The translations under genes and the position numbers were made by a program. Under the pieces are notes generated by a model. It worked only from the letters and a program-made list of their open reading frames with translations, did not search any database and was not told where the DNA came from. A stretch of 64,000 nucleotides of DNA, taken from assembly GCA_947179155.2 (NCBI GenBank), contig OX359264.1, positions 54,099,702-54,163,701 on the forward strand. The letters are read 5' to 3'. Shown here in pieces: positions 35,261 to 45,829 of this stretch (position 1 is its first letter; each line of letters opens with the position of its first letter). The stretch is from Hedera helix (Eukaryota > Streptophyta > Magnoliopsida > Apiales > Araliaceae).

Positions 35261-38200
35261 TGTGACGCCCCCAAATCTGAGCCCACAAAGCCCAAACTTG
35301 AGTCGTCAAAAGACTACAACAAAATTATTACAACAAAGCACAACGTACAACAATACAGTGTATAATAATACACAACTAAGTCTTCACTATTATTGCCACA
35401 CTATTTTACAACACATGAAGACTACGACAACTATTCCTCGGACTCTCACTCCATCCCCCGGCTAGACCCTGTTACGTTTTCATCTCCTGTTGAAAAACAG
35501 TGGAACAAAAGAAAGGGTGAGCTCAAATAGCCCAGTAAAGAATATCATGACTAAGATAATGACGAATAAATTATCATTAGTCTTCAACAGTTGAGTTCTT
35601 GATAGAATACAATAGACTACAACGTTTATATCAAAAACTGCAGTTAAATTCTTGAACAATGTTCAGATCAATAATAGCAGCGGAATGAGCAATCTATTAG
35701 AAGAATAATGCAGACTATAATGTCCACTCGCTTCTCTTTTTTGTAAAAATATCATCAACTTTTATCATCTGAAATACCATTAGTCAAGATAATACAACTT
35801 CACAGTTCCTGGTCATAATCATGCAGATCAACAGTTCATCTTTGCACTACGGGCCAAAGACATTTAATATAACACCAACGGTCATGATTATACCAGATTC
35901 AGCCTTTGGTCATAATCATACCAACCAACAGTTCATCTTTGCACTACGGGCCAAAGAGAACATTCACCACGTGCCATAAAAGACACCGAACAGATGTATC
36001 TCCTTTAACCTAGTATATCGCTTTTAACCTATCATCTGTTCAACAATTATATCACATATGTGCCCCCGGCCACAGATATTCACAACAGCTTGATTCTTGA
36101 TGATTAATACAAATAACAGTGATACAAATGATGAACAGAAGAACAGGATAAACAATAAGTATCGGAAGTTTACTTTGTGCAGATTCAAATAATGTCCAAA
36201 TTGCCAACATGATGTGGAGTGAAATTTAAAAATGATATTCAAGATCCACAGTTCAGAATAACGATTACAGTTCAATAGAAATGTTCAGAAAATAGGAAGG
36301 TTCAGTTGAAATAATGAAATTCAACTATTATAGAACATATAATATTTTCAGGAATTATAGAAACAATAGTTTCATAATAAGTTTCGATTTAGGTGTATGA
36401 AAGAAAATAATATCCCTTACCGTAGCAGGTTTGATTAACAAAAGGTGAAGGAAATTAATATCCCTTACCATAGTAAGTTTGAATAATGGAAGATGAAAAA
36501 GATGGTATCCCTTATGAGTATAAAGGAAAATGTTATCACTTACGAATATGGAATAAAAGTGTCATGTGATAATTCGTGTAGACAAATTATTTCCACACGA
36601 GACAAATAAAAAGGGTTATTCACCAACAAGCGGTAATCCGCGCCGTAAGGTTATTCCCATCAATTTGAATACGAAGAGTTATTCACCAAACAGGCGGTAA
36701 TCCACACCGTAAGGTTATTCTCAAAGATTAATAAGGAATGAATACAAAAGGTTATTCACCAATAGACGGTAATCTGCGCCGTAAGGTTATTCCCACAATT
36801 TAATACATGGAAATAAATGGCACAAGAAAGAAACGATATTATTTTCGAGAATCAAAGAATGATAATCCCTTCAAGTAAGAAAGAAAATAATATCCATTTA
36901 TGATGATGAAAAGAGTGATACCCCTTACCTTAGTAAGTTTAAATAATAGAATATGAAAGAAGATGATATTCCTTACCACAGCAAATTTAAGAGTTTGAAA
37001 TGAATGGTATTCCTTACAGTAGTAAGTTTAAGAGTATGAAAGAAAATGACATCCCTTACCGTAGTAAGTTTAAGAGTGTGAAAAGAATGATACCCCTTAC
37101 CGTAGTAAGTTAGAATATGAAAGAAGATGATATTCCTTACCGTAATAAATTTAAGAGTGTAAAAAGATTAATATTCCTTACCGTAACACGTGACTGAATA
37201 TTGATTTAAATGAGGTTGATCAACCTATATATATTTATAATAAAATTAGTAATTACCACATATAAATTTCAAAGTGTATGATAACTCGTATATTATGAAT
37301 TATCAAAATTATATATATTTAACATAATTTTTGTAGTATAATATAACAACTTTAAAATAGTTTTTAAAATAATATTCCAAAATAAATCTTCCAAAGAAAG
37401 CTTTTAAAAATGAATCTTCTCAAAGAAGAGTCTTCTAAAGGAAGAGTTGTGAATACCGTGAAAAGTAGGAATTTATGAAATTACTACTATTTAATAAAAG
37501 ACTTACTTGAAAAATTCCTGCACTCCTTTTGACTTTCAAACACTCAAAATAGCCTTACTATTCTCAGAGAAAACTCATAAAATTCTTATAGAAAAATTTT
37601 ATGTTTTAGGTGTGATTTTTCTATTAAGCTGAGTAAGTTATTTATAGGAGAAAAGAAGTTACTATGCGCGGTAGGTGGGTGGCGTGCTGCACGCCAGTGC
37701 TGAAAATTCAGCAGGCTGCGCAGCAGCAGCCGCCACACGCATTTTGCATTCTCCCAGCACATTTTTGTGCAAAATTTCTCAGGTGGGTCCTACAGGGGCC
37801 CACAATTACTATTCATGTTACTATTCACATTACTATTTAAAATAGTAAAATTAATTATTTTTTTATTTTATTTTTATTTATTTATTCTTCTTGTGGGTCC
37901 AAAATAAAATAATGCTACAACAATAATTCAACAATAATGTAATAAACACGTTACAGATTATTATTAATTTAATAATATAAATTATAATGTATTTGCTACT
38001 GTGACAATTATTAGGTTTAATAATTTTAAAAACAGTGTAGCAACAATTATTGACTCAATGATATAAAATACAGTGTAATGACAATTATTGAATCAATAAT
38101 GCAAAATACTGTGTAGCACCAATTATTGAATTGATAACATAAAATATTATGAAGTCACAATTATTGATGAAATGATGCGCAACAGTTACGGTGTCAATTA

Positions 38201-38568
38201 TCAGACCAATAATATGAGACACTGTGTAATACCGTGTGCTACAGAAAAATACCATAAATTACCGTATGCTACTATTCTTTTATCACCGGTATTTTAACAG
38301 TTAACACCGTTGACTATTTTTATATAAAAATGTTACTTCTGTCGTTTTCTATATCTGACAAATATTCCGTTGTGGGGTCCACAAATAATTTGTTATTTCG
38401 GCGCCGTCGTACGGCACGAATATTCCCCGAGCAAACGAATATTCCCCGACAAAGCGAATATTGTCCGACAAAATAAAATTTGCACATAACATCCTTAACT
38501 TTTAACTTTATCGATTTAACCACTTACTGTTTCAGAAAAATATATATGAAGAAAAATTAAATTTTACA
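35261..38568 (-). mobile_element. Inverted Tekay-family solo LTR nested in the outer LTR
   Basis: Read on the minus strand it ends in GGGGGCGTCACA (35261 side). The other end, AAATTTTACA, lacks about 24 bp of the usual terminus but keeps a final ACA. The flanks are CTGTT (35256-35260) and CTATT (38569-38573), a 5-bp target duplication with one substitution; the expected uninterrupted outer LTR reads ACTGTTCAAG. At 3308 bp it is somewhat longer than the reference. A central segment (about 37240-37920), including its promoter (TATA as CTATAAATA near 37644 on the minus strand) and a GC-rich block (37665-37745), is unlike the other copies, so it represents a subfamily with a different U3/R core. 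Confidence 0.88.
36400..37200. repeat. Expanded array of a short ACGGTAAGGGAT-type motif in the inverted LTR
   Basis: The motif CCCTTACCGTAGTAAGTTTA (reverse complement TACGGTAAGGG), followed by a GA-rich spacer, recurs roughly ten times between 36411 and 37190 with spacings of about 45-60 bp. In the Tekay LTR at 10385-13402 the same motif occurs only about three times (near 11740, 11790 and 12262). The array also contains three copies of the CGGTAATCCGCGCCG-type unit at 36630-36785. Confidence 0.75.
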
Positions 38569-38754
38569 CTATTCAAGTTAATCAACATCATTTAAATCAA
38601 TATCCAGTCACGTGTTAAGGTAAGGAATATCATCTTCTTTCATATTCTATTATCTAAACTTACCATGGTAAGGGATTATCATTCTTTGATTCTCGAAAAT
38701 AATATCGTTTCCTTCTTACTCATAAGATGTGTCATTTATTTTCATGTATTAATT

Positions 38755-39020
38755 TGTGGGAATAACCTTACGGCACAGATTACCTTATGTTGGTGAATAA
38801 CCTTTCGTATTCATTCCTTATTAATCTCTGAGAATAACCTTACTGCGCGGATTACCGCCTGTTTGGTGAATGACTCTTCGTATTCAATTTTTATTAAATT
38901 GTGAGAATAACCTTACGGTGCGGATTACCGCATGTTGGTGAATAACCTTTCGTATTCATTCCTTATTAATCTCTAAGAATAACCTGACTACGCGGATTAC
39001 CGCATGTTTGGTGAATTACT
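38755..39020 (+). repeat. Diverged LTR-internal tandem units of the outer solo LTR
   Basis: Four copies of the GAATAACCTTACGG...GGTGAATAAC unit lie here, each with several substitutions relative to 4024-4360. They mark the same array in the older outer LTR. Confidence 0.75.
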
Positions 39021-40304
39021 CTTTGTATTCATTTCTTATTTATCTCTTGTGGAAATAATTTGTTTACACGAATTATCACATGACACTTTTATTCCATATT
39101 TGTTTGTAATATCATTTTCTTTCATATTCGTAAATGATATTATTTTCCTTTGTACTCATAAGGGATACCATCTTTTTAATCTTCCATTATTCAAACTTAC
39201 TATGGTAAGGGATATTAATTTCCTTCACCTTTTGTTAATCAAACCTGCTACGGTAAGGGATATTATTTTCTTTCATACACCTAAATTTAAACTTATTATG
39301 GAACTATTGCTTCTATAATTCCTGAAAATATTATATGTTCCATAATAGTTGCACTTCATCATTTCAATTGAACCATCCTATTTACGTGAACCTTTCTATT
39401 GAACTGCAACCGTTATTCTGAACTGTGGATCTTGAGTATAATTTTTAAATTTCACTCCACATCATGTTGACAATTTGGATAATATTTGAATCTGTACAAA
39501 GTAAACTTCTGATACTTATTGTTTATCCTGTTTCTTCTGTTCATCATTTATATCATACTAATCATCCAAAATCAAGTTGTTGTAAATATCTATGGCCGGG
39601 GGCACAGATGCGATATAATTATTGAACAGATGATAGGTTAAAGGCGATATAATAGGTTAAAGGCGATACATCTGTTCGGTGTCTTTTATGACACGTGGTG
39701 AATGTTCTCTTTGGCCCGTAGTGCAAAGATGAACTGTTGTTTGGTATGATTATGACCAAAGGCTGAATCTGGTATAATCATGACCGTTGGTGTTATATTG
39801 AATGTCTTTGGCCCGTAGTGCAAAGATGAACTGTTGATCTGCATGATTATGATCAGGAACTGTGAATTTGTATTATCTTGACTAATGGTATTTCAGATGA
39901 TAAAAGTTAATGATGTTTTTCCTAAAAAGAGAAACGAGTGAACAATATAGTCTACATTATTCTTCTAATAGATTGCTCATTCCGCTGCTATTATTGATCT
40001 GAACATTGTTCAAGAATTTAACTGCGATTTTTAATATAAACCTTGTAGTCTATTGTATTCTATCAAGAAACTCAACTGTTGAAGGCTAACGATAATTTAC
40101 TTGTCATTATCTTAGTCATGATATATTTTACTGGACTATTTGAGCTCACCCTTTCTTTTGTTCCATTACTTTTCAACAGGAGATGAGAACGTAGCTGGGT
40201 CTAGCCGGGGAATGGAGTGAGAGTCTGAGGGATAGCTATCGTAGTCTTCACGTATTGTAAAATAGTGTGATAATAATAGTGAAGACTTAGTTGTGTATTA
40301 TTAT

Positions 40305-43300
40305 TGTAATGACCACGAATTTCATTAGTCATTGTAAATATACTTAATAAATATTTAGCAATAAATTTAAACTTTTTGTACTAATTAATTGTACTTTAGA
40401 TAATTAAATAAATGTACTTGTGTATGCGTATATTTATTTAAAGAATTAAAGCAAATCTAATTGGATTATATTTTAAATCCAAATGAGTTGTTAAACTAGG
40501 TCAAATGTATTAACCTAGTAGCCCATGTAATTAATTTAATTACTAGCCCATGTAATTAATTTAACAAGCCCAATTCTTATTTTAATTAAAGGTAGCATAG
40601 TTATTTAAATGCTAGCCCAATGTGTTATATAAATTGAGCCCAAACAATTTAATTGAATGAGCCCAATAGAAGTTATTCCCAAGCCCAATGTGGAGCCCAA
40701 TAGGAGGTCAAACTTTGGTCAATATATATATGTATATATATATATATAGATGTATATATGCACATTTTAGTATAAAAATTAAAGGAAAAATGGCTTGAAA
40801 AAGGTCATTTTGCTGAGATTTTAAAGAGGGACCCACATGGGTTGCTTGATTTCCTTGTTGCTTCATTTTCACACAAGTCCAAAGTGGTTCAACAACCCTA
40901 GTCATTCCATATGTCCATCATGTAGTCATTCCATCTATAGTAAGCTCACTTAAGCCTTAATTTCACCAACATTGGTGAATTAGGAAACTTAAAGAAGTGT
41001 TAGTAGAGTGCTATAAATAAAACACTCCACACTTGAGCCAAGTTTGCTAGCTCATTTCCTAGAGAATACAAGAGAGAGAATATAGAGCATTTTAGAGAAA
41101 ACACTTGTAAGTGTGAGAAATAGCAAGAGGAAGGTCTTGGTGGATGTCCAATAATCTCATATCATACTTTGGTATAAGGAGAAGGAGAGCCAACAAATCA
41201 CAAAGGTTTAAAAGTTCTCTAAACTCCATCTTATTTCATTTTTGTAGTCTAGAAAGCTTTTGATCGGTTAAAATCTATTTTTAACCAATCAAAACTCGTT
41301 TTGATGATCTAGATGTATTTATCTATGTAATATATGTATATTCATAGATCTATGTGTTTATAACATGATTTGGTATGTGAAAAATGCATAGAAGTTGTAG
41401 AAAAGTTCATAACATGTTTTACCGGTAAAACCCTAACCATGCATGCTATGTTTAACGTTGTATTTTGAAATGTACAAATCGGAAATTGGATTTTTATGGC
41501 TAGAAAGCTAGATCTACAAGTTTTAAAGAAAAACTCTTTTTGAACTTTTCAAAAATAATGAATAACAAAGAAGTTATAGCTTTTACCAAAAAGGATGTCG
41601 TTTTTAAACCCTAAGTGGTTCGATCCGTAAATTTCGTGTAAAACGTTTTCAAAAAGACGATCGAACCATGGAATATTGTAAAACAAGAAGTTATGAAGAC
41701 AACAACACTAAGTTGATGTCATTTGAATGTGTAGAGTTCATTTATTTCAAGTTTGAACCATTAAAACCAAGGATTTATGAAACTAGTTTTCATTCTGTCC
41801 TTGTGAGCCATTTTACGGATACTTCCGTTCGGAATTTGGATTTATGATCTAAAGAGAAATTGTAGATCATGAAATTTTGATGAGAATGGACTCAAGAATC
41901 ACCCCAAAATGTTTTAAAATAAAGAAGTTATGACTGTCGGAGCGTCGGGGGGTCGGGCAGTCCAAAAATTGATTTTTCAAAAGTAGGTCAAGCGCCTAGG
42001 CGCTTGAACCCGCTGTTCCTGAGAGCAGATTCAGTCCGGGTCGGGTCGGGTCGGTCCGGGTCGGGTTTTCTATGGAAATTTAAGTTGAAATAAGTGTAAA
42101 ATGAATGTGTTTGAATATTAAACCAATACATGGAGTTTATTAGTAACTAATTGGTAGCTAAATGTTTAAAATTAAGACTAATGTTAACACAATTAAAAAG
42201 TTAACTATTGGTATTGTTTATAATAAAATATTATTAAGAGGTTAATATTATTAATATGTGATTAAAATGTTATTAAATGATTATAACATTTGTAAATGAT
42301 TAAATTATTATTAAATGGATAATAATATTAATAAGTCAAGAAAATATTATTAAATAAATAATAATATTAGTAAATGAATAAAATATTATTAAAAAGATTA
42401 ATAATATTAGATAGTGAATAAAATATTATTAAATGATTAATAATATTAGATAATGAATAAAATATTATTAAATAATTAATAATATTAATAATGTGGTTAA
42501 TGTATTATTAAATTGTTAATAATATTAAAAGATTAATACAATATTATTAAGGGATTAATAATATTAGAAGGATAATAGAATATTATTAAATGATTAATAA
42601 TATTATAAGACTAATGGAATATTATTAATTGTTAATAATGTTAGATAAGAATGTGAACTATATTAAGTAATTAATATAGGTTTTATGTGATGGAAATATT
42701 ATCAAGTAATGATAATATGTTCTAAGTGTTTAATATACCCTTAATTATTTAATTATGTGGTCAGGTATAACATGTATAGATGTTATCATATGGATGCGTA
42801 TATGATACTAATTCGAATATCAACGTGATTAATTGTTAGGTCTATCTAAAGAGAATTAAATTGAATTGATTAGCAGTAGACCACGCACAAGGCAAGTTTT
42901 CTACCCTTAACTTGTACTTATTGTTGCAATTATTATTCAACCATATTTACATTTCAATTATTGTTGAGCAAGTATTCTACACTCGTAGTTACTTGACAGA
43001 CCTTTGAGTGAATTAATTATCAAAAATTACTTCACATCGTTATTGATTATTGTATTCGCACATAGTGCTTTTGCAACTGTTTAAGAATGTCTAAGCTAAT
43101 CGTTTCGGCTAGACAAATGCATGTTAAATTCATTTAATTGAATATTATAAGAGCTTATCCAAACCATTGGCTGGTGCGGATTCTTACAGTAAGACTGAGA
43201 AAGAACAACCCTAGTTAAAGGGGATTTTTATTTGTCGGAGAACCGACAGCGCGCAAGAAAACTAAATGTGATGCATATACATAGGACATGAGAGGACTGA

Positions 43301-43872
43301 TCCCCTCAAGTGTCCCGTTATTTTTAACAAGGAGTCAGACATTGTATGTCTGTTTTACCTTAGTAGCAGTTCATGGTCATTAAGGACCACTCAGCAGTAA
43401 AGAGTCAATTCCTTCTTTTATGGAACATTGATTCTTGTTATCTTTTCACAATTGTTATTGTTGAAACCTTGAAGTTATTTCCCTTCATCATGATATATCG
43501 TATGATTGTTGCTTATAAACTTGTTGAGTCATTTAGTTGCTCATTCTTGCTATATCATGACTTTATTTCAGCCAATCCCGAAAGCTCTAAATCGGATAAA
43601 GGCAAGGGGAAAGCGAATGTTTAATTTTAGTAGTTGCATGCTAGTTTAGTTTACTGTTATGTAATTACTGTTGTAAATCTTTTGTATTTCCCTTAAGATA
43701 TGTAATGTTTAAGATTAAGGTAATAGACCTTGGGAAGTGTAGCCTTTTGATTAAGGAACCTTTTGTATTATTCCGCGAAGTTTGAATACAATTTATGTAT
43801 TTCATTATTGTTTAGTATTGTACAGTGAGAACCAAACCCGAGGTTAAAGAACCCGGATTTGGGGTCGTCACA
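40305..43872 (+). mobile_element. Family B solo LTR (3568 bp) nested in the outer Tekay-family LTR
   Basis: It starts TGTAATGACCACGAATTTC and ends GGGGTCGTCACA. A perfect 5-bp duplication ATTAT flanks it (40300-40304 and 43873-43877), and joining the flanks recreates the Tekay-family sequence GTATTATTATACACTG. No coding capacity for gag or pol is seen over 3.5 kb, so it is a solo LTR. A promoter-like CTATAAATA lies at about 41009-41018. The terminal TGT...CGTCACA and the closing ~40 bp match the element at 1-2766. The interior has a GC-rich GTCGGG-repeat block (41935-42065) and a long TATTATTAA-rich stretch (42200-42660). Confidence 0.93.
42225..42660. repeat. ATTATTAAA-rich degenerate tandem repeat
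   Basis: AATATTATTAA with TTAATAATATT recurs every 35-45 bp over about 430 bp, for example AAAATATTATTAAATGATTA near 42420. The repeated blocks are partly self-complementary. It lies in the family B solo LTR, roughly in the position of the 75-bp array in the copy at 1-2766. Confidence 0.6.
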
Positions 43873-43983
43873 ATTATACACTGTATTATTGAACGTTGTT
43901 CTACTTTATAATAATTTTGTTATAGTCTTTTGACGATTCAAGTTTAAACTGTGTGAGTCCAAATTTGAGAGTGTCACAAAACA

Positions 43984-44769
43984 TGCATAAGAAAAATTGG
44001 TGAAAAGTACAATAAAGAATCACCGAGGCATTACTTGATGGTATGACTATCCTTTTGCAGAGTAGAAGGCGTAGATTGAAATTCTCCTCCCTCAACTTGA
44101 AATGTAATCTCTAAAGTACCCAAAAAAAAATAATACTAATAATAAAGAGAATTCATCTTCTTAAAAATAAGGTGGGTAATATTGTTAAAGTAAAAATTAT
44201 ATTATTATAATAATAAATATTATATTATTATAATAATAAATATTATTTATTATAATAATTTTAAAATAAATGTTAAATATAAATTTATTTAGTTGTTATT
44301 ATTTTTTTTGATTGATATTATTAGGAAAAAAAACAATATTATTGAAATAATAAATGTCATATAAAATATTAAATATTATTAAAATAATTTTAAAAAATAT
44401 CATTAAATACTATTTAATTCTAATAATATTAATAATATTATTTTTATTTTAATAATATTATTTTTACTTTAAATTTTTTAACATAACAATCTTATTTTTA
44501 TTTTGATAATATTAACCGATAAAATCATTAGTACAAGTACAAGGTTAGAGAGAGTGTGCGTTTCTCCCTGCAACTCCTCGCCTCTCTTAACTGAGTCTTC
44601 CTCATACGATCAAACACAGAAACTTGGACATCTAAACCACGACCGACAAACCCCTTTTCAGTGTCCCTCCGTCTCTGCGTATGCCCTTTTTGGTCTTTTC
44701 AACAATCCCCTCAATCAGACGGTCCACATCTCTCCACGTCTCAGTCGTCTTCTTCGTCACCCTCCCACC
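43984..44769. other. Intergenic AT-rich region before the NFRKB-like pseudogene
   Basis: It contains a TATTATAATAATAAA low-complexity block (44195-44475). From about 44540 the sequence becomes less AT-rich and pyrimidine-rich, and probably belongs to the 5' flank or leader of the NFRKB-like locus, cut off from it by the MITE at 44770. Confidence 0.5.
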
Positions 44770-45384
44770 TAGGGGTGAAAATGATCCCGAGTCGATCCGA
44801 ACACTCTGATGCTCAAGCTCGACTCGGATCAGAAAATTTGTGTTCAGGTTCGACTCGAATTCGAAATGATAATTTCTAAGGCTGCTCAAGTTCGACTCGA
44901 TACTACTCGGCTCGAAGTTACTCGACTTGTTTTCACAACGAGTAATTCGCGAGCCTCTATTCGAGCTCGAATCTGAGATGAAGCACACCAAAATGAGACA
45001 TAAAAATGAAAACTTAGAAATTTTTTAATTTTATTTATATATAAAAATACAAGTTACAAAAATTACAATGATAAATTTATAATATTAATTATACTATAAT
45101 ACAATTTCTAGTAACATCATTATATTTATCAAATGTCATACATCGAACCCCTAAACGAGTAGGGTTCATTGAGTAAGGATCGAGTATGGATCAGATGAAG
45201 GCGGTGTACTCGAACCTTAAAACGAGCGAATAGTGTGCTGTTCAGATTCGAGTTCAGTATTATAATCCCATAAACGAGCTTGACTCATATTTGGCTCGAA
45301 TGCCTACCGAATTCGAGTCCGGAATCATATTCTCGAGTCGAATCCGAATCGGGTACCGAGTAACTCGGACCGATTTTCACCCCA
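44770..45384. mobile_element. hAT-type non-autonomous element (615 bp)
   Basis: The left end TAGGGGTGAAAATGATCC and the right end GGACCGATTTTCACCCCA form terminal inverted repeats of the TAGGGGTG hAT type. An 8-bp target duplication with one mismatch, CTCCCACC (44762-44769) and CTCCCAGC (45385-45392), flanks it. The interior is rich in TCGACTCG / CGAGTCGA motifs near both ends, which also pair, and carries no transposase. It inserted into the upstream or leader region of the NFRKB-like gene. Confidence 0.85.
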
Positions 45385-45829
45385 CTCCCAGCTTCCCCCA
45401 ACACACATTCCTCTTCTTCACTTTGTTTCTAGGGTTTCCCCGTTACGAACTCTCTCTTTCTGAAACAAACATCTTTCTCTGTCTATATATATATACACCA
45501 ATGATACTTTCTCTTCACCGTTACCTTCCAATTACCATCTCTCTCCAGCTTCTGCCCTAGATTTCTCGACGTAATTTTACACTCAATTTCACTTTTTCTG
45601 TTATTTATTTATGTTTTTAATTCTTCAAAGGTTGGATTTTTATTTGATAATTTATCTACATGATTTATATTATGGATTGCTGGATAATGTTTTGAGATTT
45701 GATGGTATTGCTTTTCTTTCTCTTTTTGCTAGATTTTAATTGGGCTTTGCTGGATATTTGTAATTTTGGTTAACCATTTGGGAGTTGTAATTGGGTCCAT
45801 ATGTGTGTGAGTAGTGGCTGTTATGTTGA
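45385..45829 (+). other. 5' leader region of the NFRKB-like pseudogene
   Basis: The sequence just after the MITE is C/T-rich (TTCTAGGGTTTCCCC, CTCTCTTTCTG, CTCTCTCCAGC), typical of a plant 5' leader, and includes AGGGTTT, a telo-box-like motif common in housekeeping plant promoters. A donor-like GAC|GTAATTTT at about 45569 and a following T-rich, intron-like stretch suggest a leader intron ending shortly before the ATG at 45830, but I cannot fix its acceptor. Confidence 0.4.

Larger units (their letters stand above)
34068..43978 (+). mobile_element. Tekay-family solo LTR, split by two nested solo LTRs
   Basis: It begins TGTAAGACTCCGAATTTTATG at 34068 and ends GAGAGTGTCACA at 43978, matching both ends of the complete LTR at 10385-13402. 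A perfect 5-bp duplication AAACA flanks it (34063-34067 and 43979-43983). Removing the two nested elements and their duplicated 5 bp leaves 3025 bp, almost exactly the 3018 bp of the family LTR, so no internal region is present: it is a solo LTR left by recombination between the LTRs of a full element. Its three visible pieces are 34068-35260, 38569-40304 and 43873-43978. It is more diverged than the 2767-13402 copies and so is older. A TATA box (CTATAAATAG) is at 35109-35118. Confidence 0.92.

Noticed and set aside
36610..37200. Regularly spaced short repeats that might look like a CRISPR array
   Set aside because: The repeats are imperfect, the spacers are related to one another, and they lie within a retrotransposon LTR of a plant genome.
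44820..44870. GGTTCGACTCG resembling a tRNA B box
   Set aside because: It is one of many TCGACTCG motifs in the hAT MITE; no A box or cloverleaf can be formed around it.
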